Under the pieces are notes generated by a model. That model saw only the letters and a program-made list of their open reading frames with translations, was not told where the DNA came from and searched no databases. A program made the translations under genes and the position numbers. DNA of 17,262 nucleotides, taken from positions 1 through 17,262 of the forward strand of contig JAKQBN010000073.1 of the NCBI GenBank assembly GCA_029559475.1. Reading direction: 5' to 3'. The stretch is from a bacterium (GTDB lineage: Bacteria; UBA4055). Below, one piece after another: positions 16,108-17,262 of this stretch; position 1 is the first letter of the stretch; each line of letters begins with the position of its first letter.

Positions 16108-17262
16108 CTAACATTTTTTTACTGCTTTGTCAATAGCGGCGGACAATTCGGAGATCATAATAGGTTTCATCATGAATTCACTAACGCCCATTTCAATTGC
16201 TTCTTTTTTTGAAGCGATCGGGCTGTATCCGGTGTTTAGAATTACAGGTATATCAGGGCGTATTGATAGAATTTTCTTTGTCAGATCTGTACCGAACATA
16301 CCCGGCATAGTCTGATCAGTAATGACAAGATGAAACTTCGAAGGATCGGATCTGAAAATCTCGTATGCAGTATTGGGATCATTGCAGGTTTCTGAATCGT
16401 ATCCGAGTTCAGACAGCATATGCGAGAGCATTGAAGTTATCTGATGCTCGTCATCAACGACGAGAATATTAAGATGCGTTTTTACTGGTTTTACAAGTAC
16501 CGGTTCATGTTTTACTGGCTGATCCATTTCTGTTATAGGTAACAGGATCCTGAAATAAGTTCCTTCTCCCATATAAGTTCTAACGTAAATATCACCGTTA
16601 TGGTCTTTAACTATGCCCGATACGACCGACAGGCCCAGACCGGTACCTTCCCCTTTAGGTTTTGTTGTATAATACGGTTCGAAAATGCGGTCAAGAGTAC
16701 CCTTGTTCATCCCGCATCCGGTATCGGATACAATTAGGCAAACAAATCGATCAAATTTAAGCTGCTCATCAACCAGGATCTTAATTTCCGGAGAACCTTT
16801 TCTTACAAGGCAGACTTTCAGGATTCCGCCTTTTTCTTTCATAGCCTGATACGCATTCGTGCAAAGATTTATCACGACCTGATATATCTGAACAGGATCG
16901 CATAGAATAGCTTCGCAATCATCATCTATTACAGTCTGAAGTTCAACATTTGACGGAAGCGAAATCGAGATCAGTTTAGCAGCTTCTTTAACAATATTCT
17001 GTATTTTGTGCGGTTCTTTATCGGATTCACTTTTCCTGCAGAAAGTAAGGATCTGAGACACAAGCTGTTTAGCTCTGTTTGACGCTGTTAGTACTTCATT
17101 CAGATATTCGGAAAGTTTTACGGGATCATCTTTCTCAAGAAGAGCAAGCTGAGTAAATCCGATAATCGGGAAAAGAATGTTGTTTATATCATGAGCTATA
17201 CCGCCTGATAATGTGCCGAGAGCTTCCATTTTCTGTATAGTACGGATCCTGTCTTCTTCCAT
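16108..17262 (-). CDS. C-terminal part of a hybrid sensor histidine kinase with receiver domain (5' end beyond the window)
   Basis: 384 residues are visible, with the open frame reaching the window edge. The first Met may be internal, so sensory (for example PAS) domains probably lie upstream. The dimerisation/phosphoacceptor helix has GTLSGGIAHDINNIL with His24 (numbering from the window edge). The ATPase domain follows: N-box QVVINLCTNAYQAM (about 128-141), DTGCGM (180-185), FEPYYTTKPKGEGTGLGLS (about 194-212). A receiver domain (about 264-380) has DD at 270-271, phosphoacceptor Asp316 in ITDQTMPG, Thr344 and Lys366 (FMMKPI), all the residues needed for phosphotransfer. This arrangement (HDINN kinase plus C-terminal REC) is common in NtrB-like hybrid kinases. 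There is no DNA-binding output domain, so a separate phosphotransfer or response protein is expected elsewhere. The signal sensed cannot be inferred. Confidence 0.88.
   Translation of the reverse strand: MEEDRIRTIQKMEALGTLSGGIAHDINNILFPIIGFTQLALLEKDDPVKLSEYLNEVLTASNRAKQLVSQILTFCRKSESDKEPHKIQNIVKEAAKLISISLPSNVELQTVIDDDCEAILCDPVQIYQVVINLCTNAYQAMKEKGGILKVCLVRKGSPEIKILVDEQLKFDRFVCLIVSDTGCGMNKGTLDRIFEPYYTTKPKGEGTGLGLSVVSGIVKDHNGDIYVRTYMGEGTYFRILLPITEMDQPVKHEPVLVKPVKTHLNILVVDDEHQITSMLSHMLSELGYDSETCNDPNTAYEIFRSDPSKFHLVITDQTMPGMFGTDLTKKILSIRPDIPVILNTGYSPIASKKEAIEMGVSEFMMKPIMISELSAAIDKAVKKC

Noticed and set aside
1-17262. CRISPR arrays, tRNA or rRNA genes, insertion sequences, phage or defence genes
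   Set aside because: None recognised on reading both strands; gene order and composition look like ordinary chromosome.

Overview
The window looks like part of the chromosome of an uncultured or little-studied member of the Fibrobacterota-Chlorobiota-Bacteroidota (FCB) superphylum. The evidence is two very large signal-peptide proteins that both end in the NYPNPFNPxTxI...K.LIK type of type IX secretion (T9SS) sorting domain, one of them a gingipain-family (C25) protease, in a moderately AT-rich genome. The divergent NYPNPFNP-type tails suggest a candidate-phylum lineage such as Delongbacteria, Cloacimonadota, Marinimicrobia or Ignavibacteriota rather than classical Bacteroidales. This placement is inference; there is no rRNA to test it.

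Layout, left to right. (1) The probable last codons of a rightward gene run into a perfect 42-bp palindrome that serves as a two-way terminator. (2) A leftward C25 protease gene follows, with a good promoter and an operator-like inverted repeat over its -35. (3) Divergent from it is a rightward pair of overlapping glycosyltransferases, a membrane-anchored GT2 and a soluble GT4. (4) A well-formed TTGACA-N17-TATATT promoter drives a MerR-like regulator (TTG start) directly abutted by a very short FAD-binding protein that appears to lack the cap domain of its family. (5) A 1179-residue secreted beta-domain protein with a T9SS tail is closed by a strong terminator. (6) leuS (leucyl-tRNA synthetase, with several signature-motif variants) follows. 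(7) A hairpin between converging genes separates leuS from a leftward tldD-tldE pair. (8) Upstream of tldD on the same strand is the C-terminal part of a hybrid histidine kinase with a receiver domain, cut by the window edge.

How the genes work together. Most transcription units look independent: surface or secreted proteins (C25 protease, 1179-aa protein), glycan or lipid glycosylation (GT2/GT4), a small regulator/flavoprotein operon, and housekeeping (leuS, tldDE). The least explained parts are the MerR plus cap-less FAD protein operon and the function of the 1179-aa secreted protein. I see no tRNA, rRNA, CRISPR array, insertion sequence, integrase or T9SS machinery gene. No gene-free stretch exceeds about 140 bases. 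Residue and base positions were counted by hand, so small offsets are possible.
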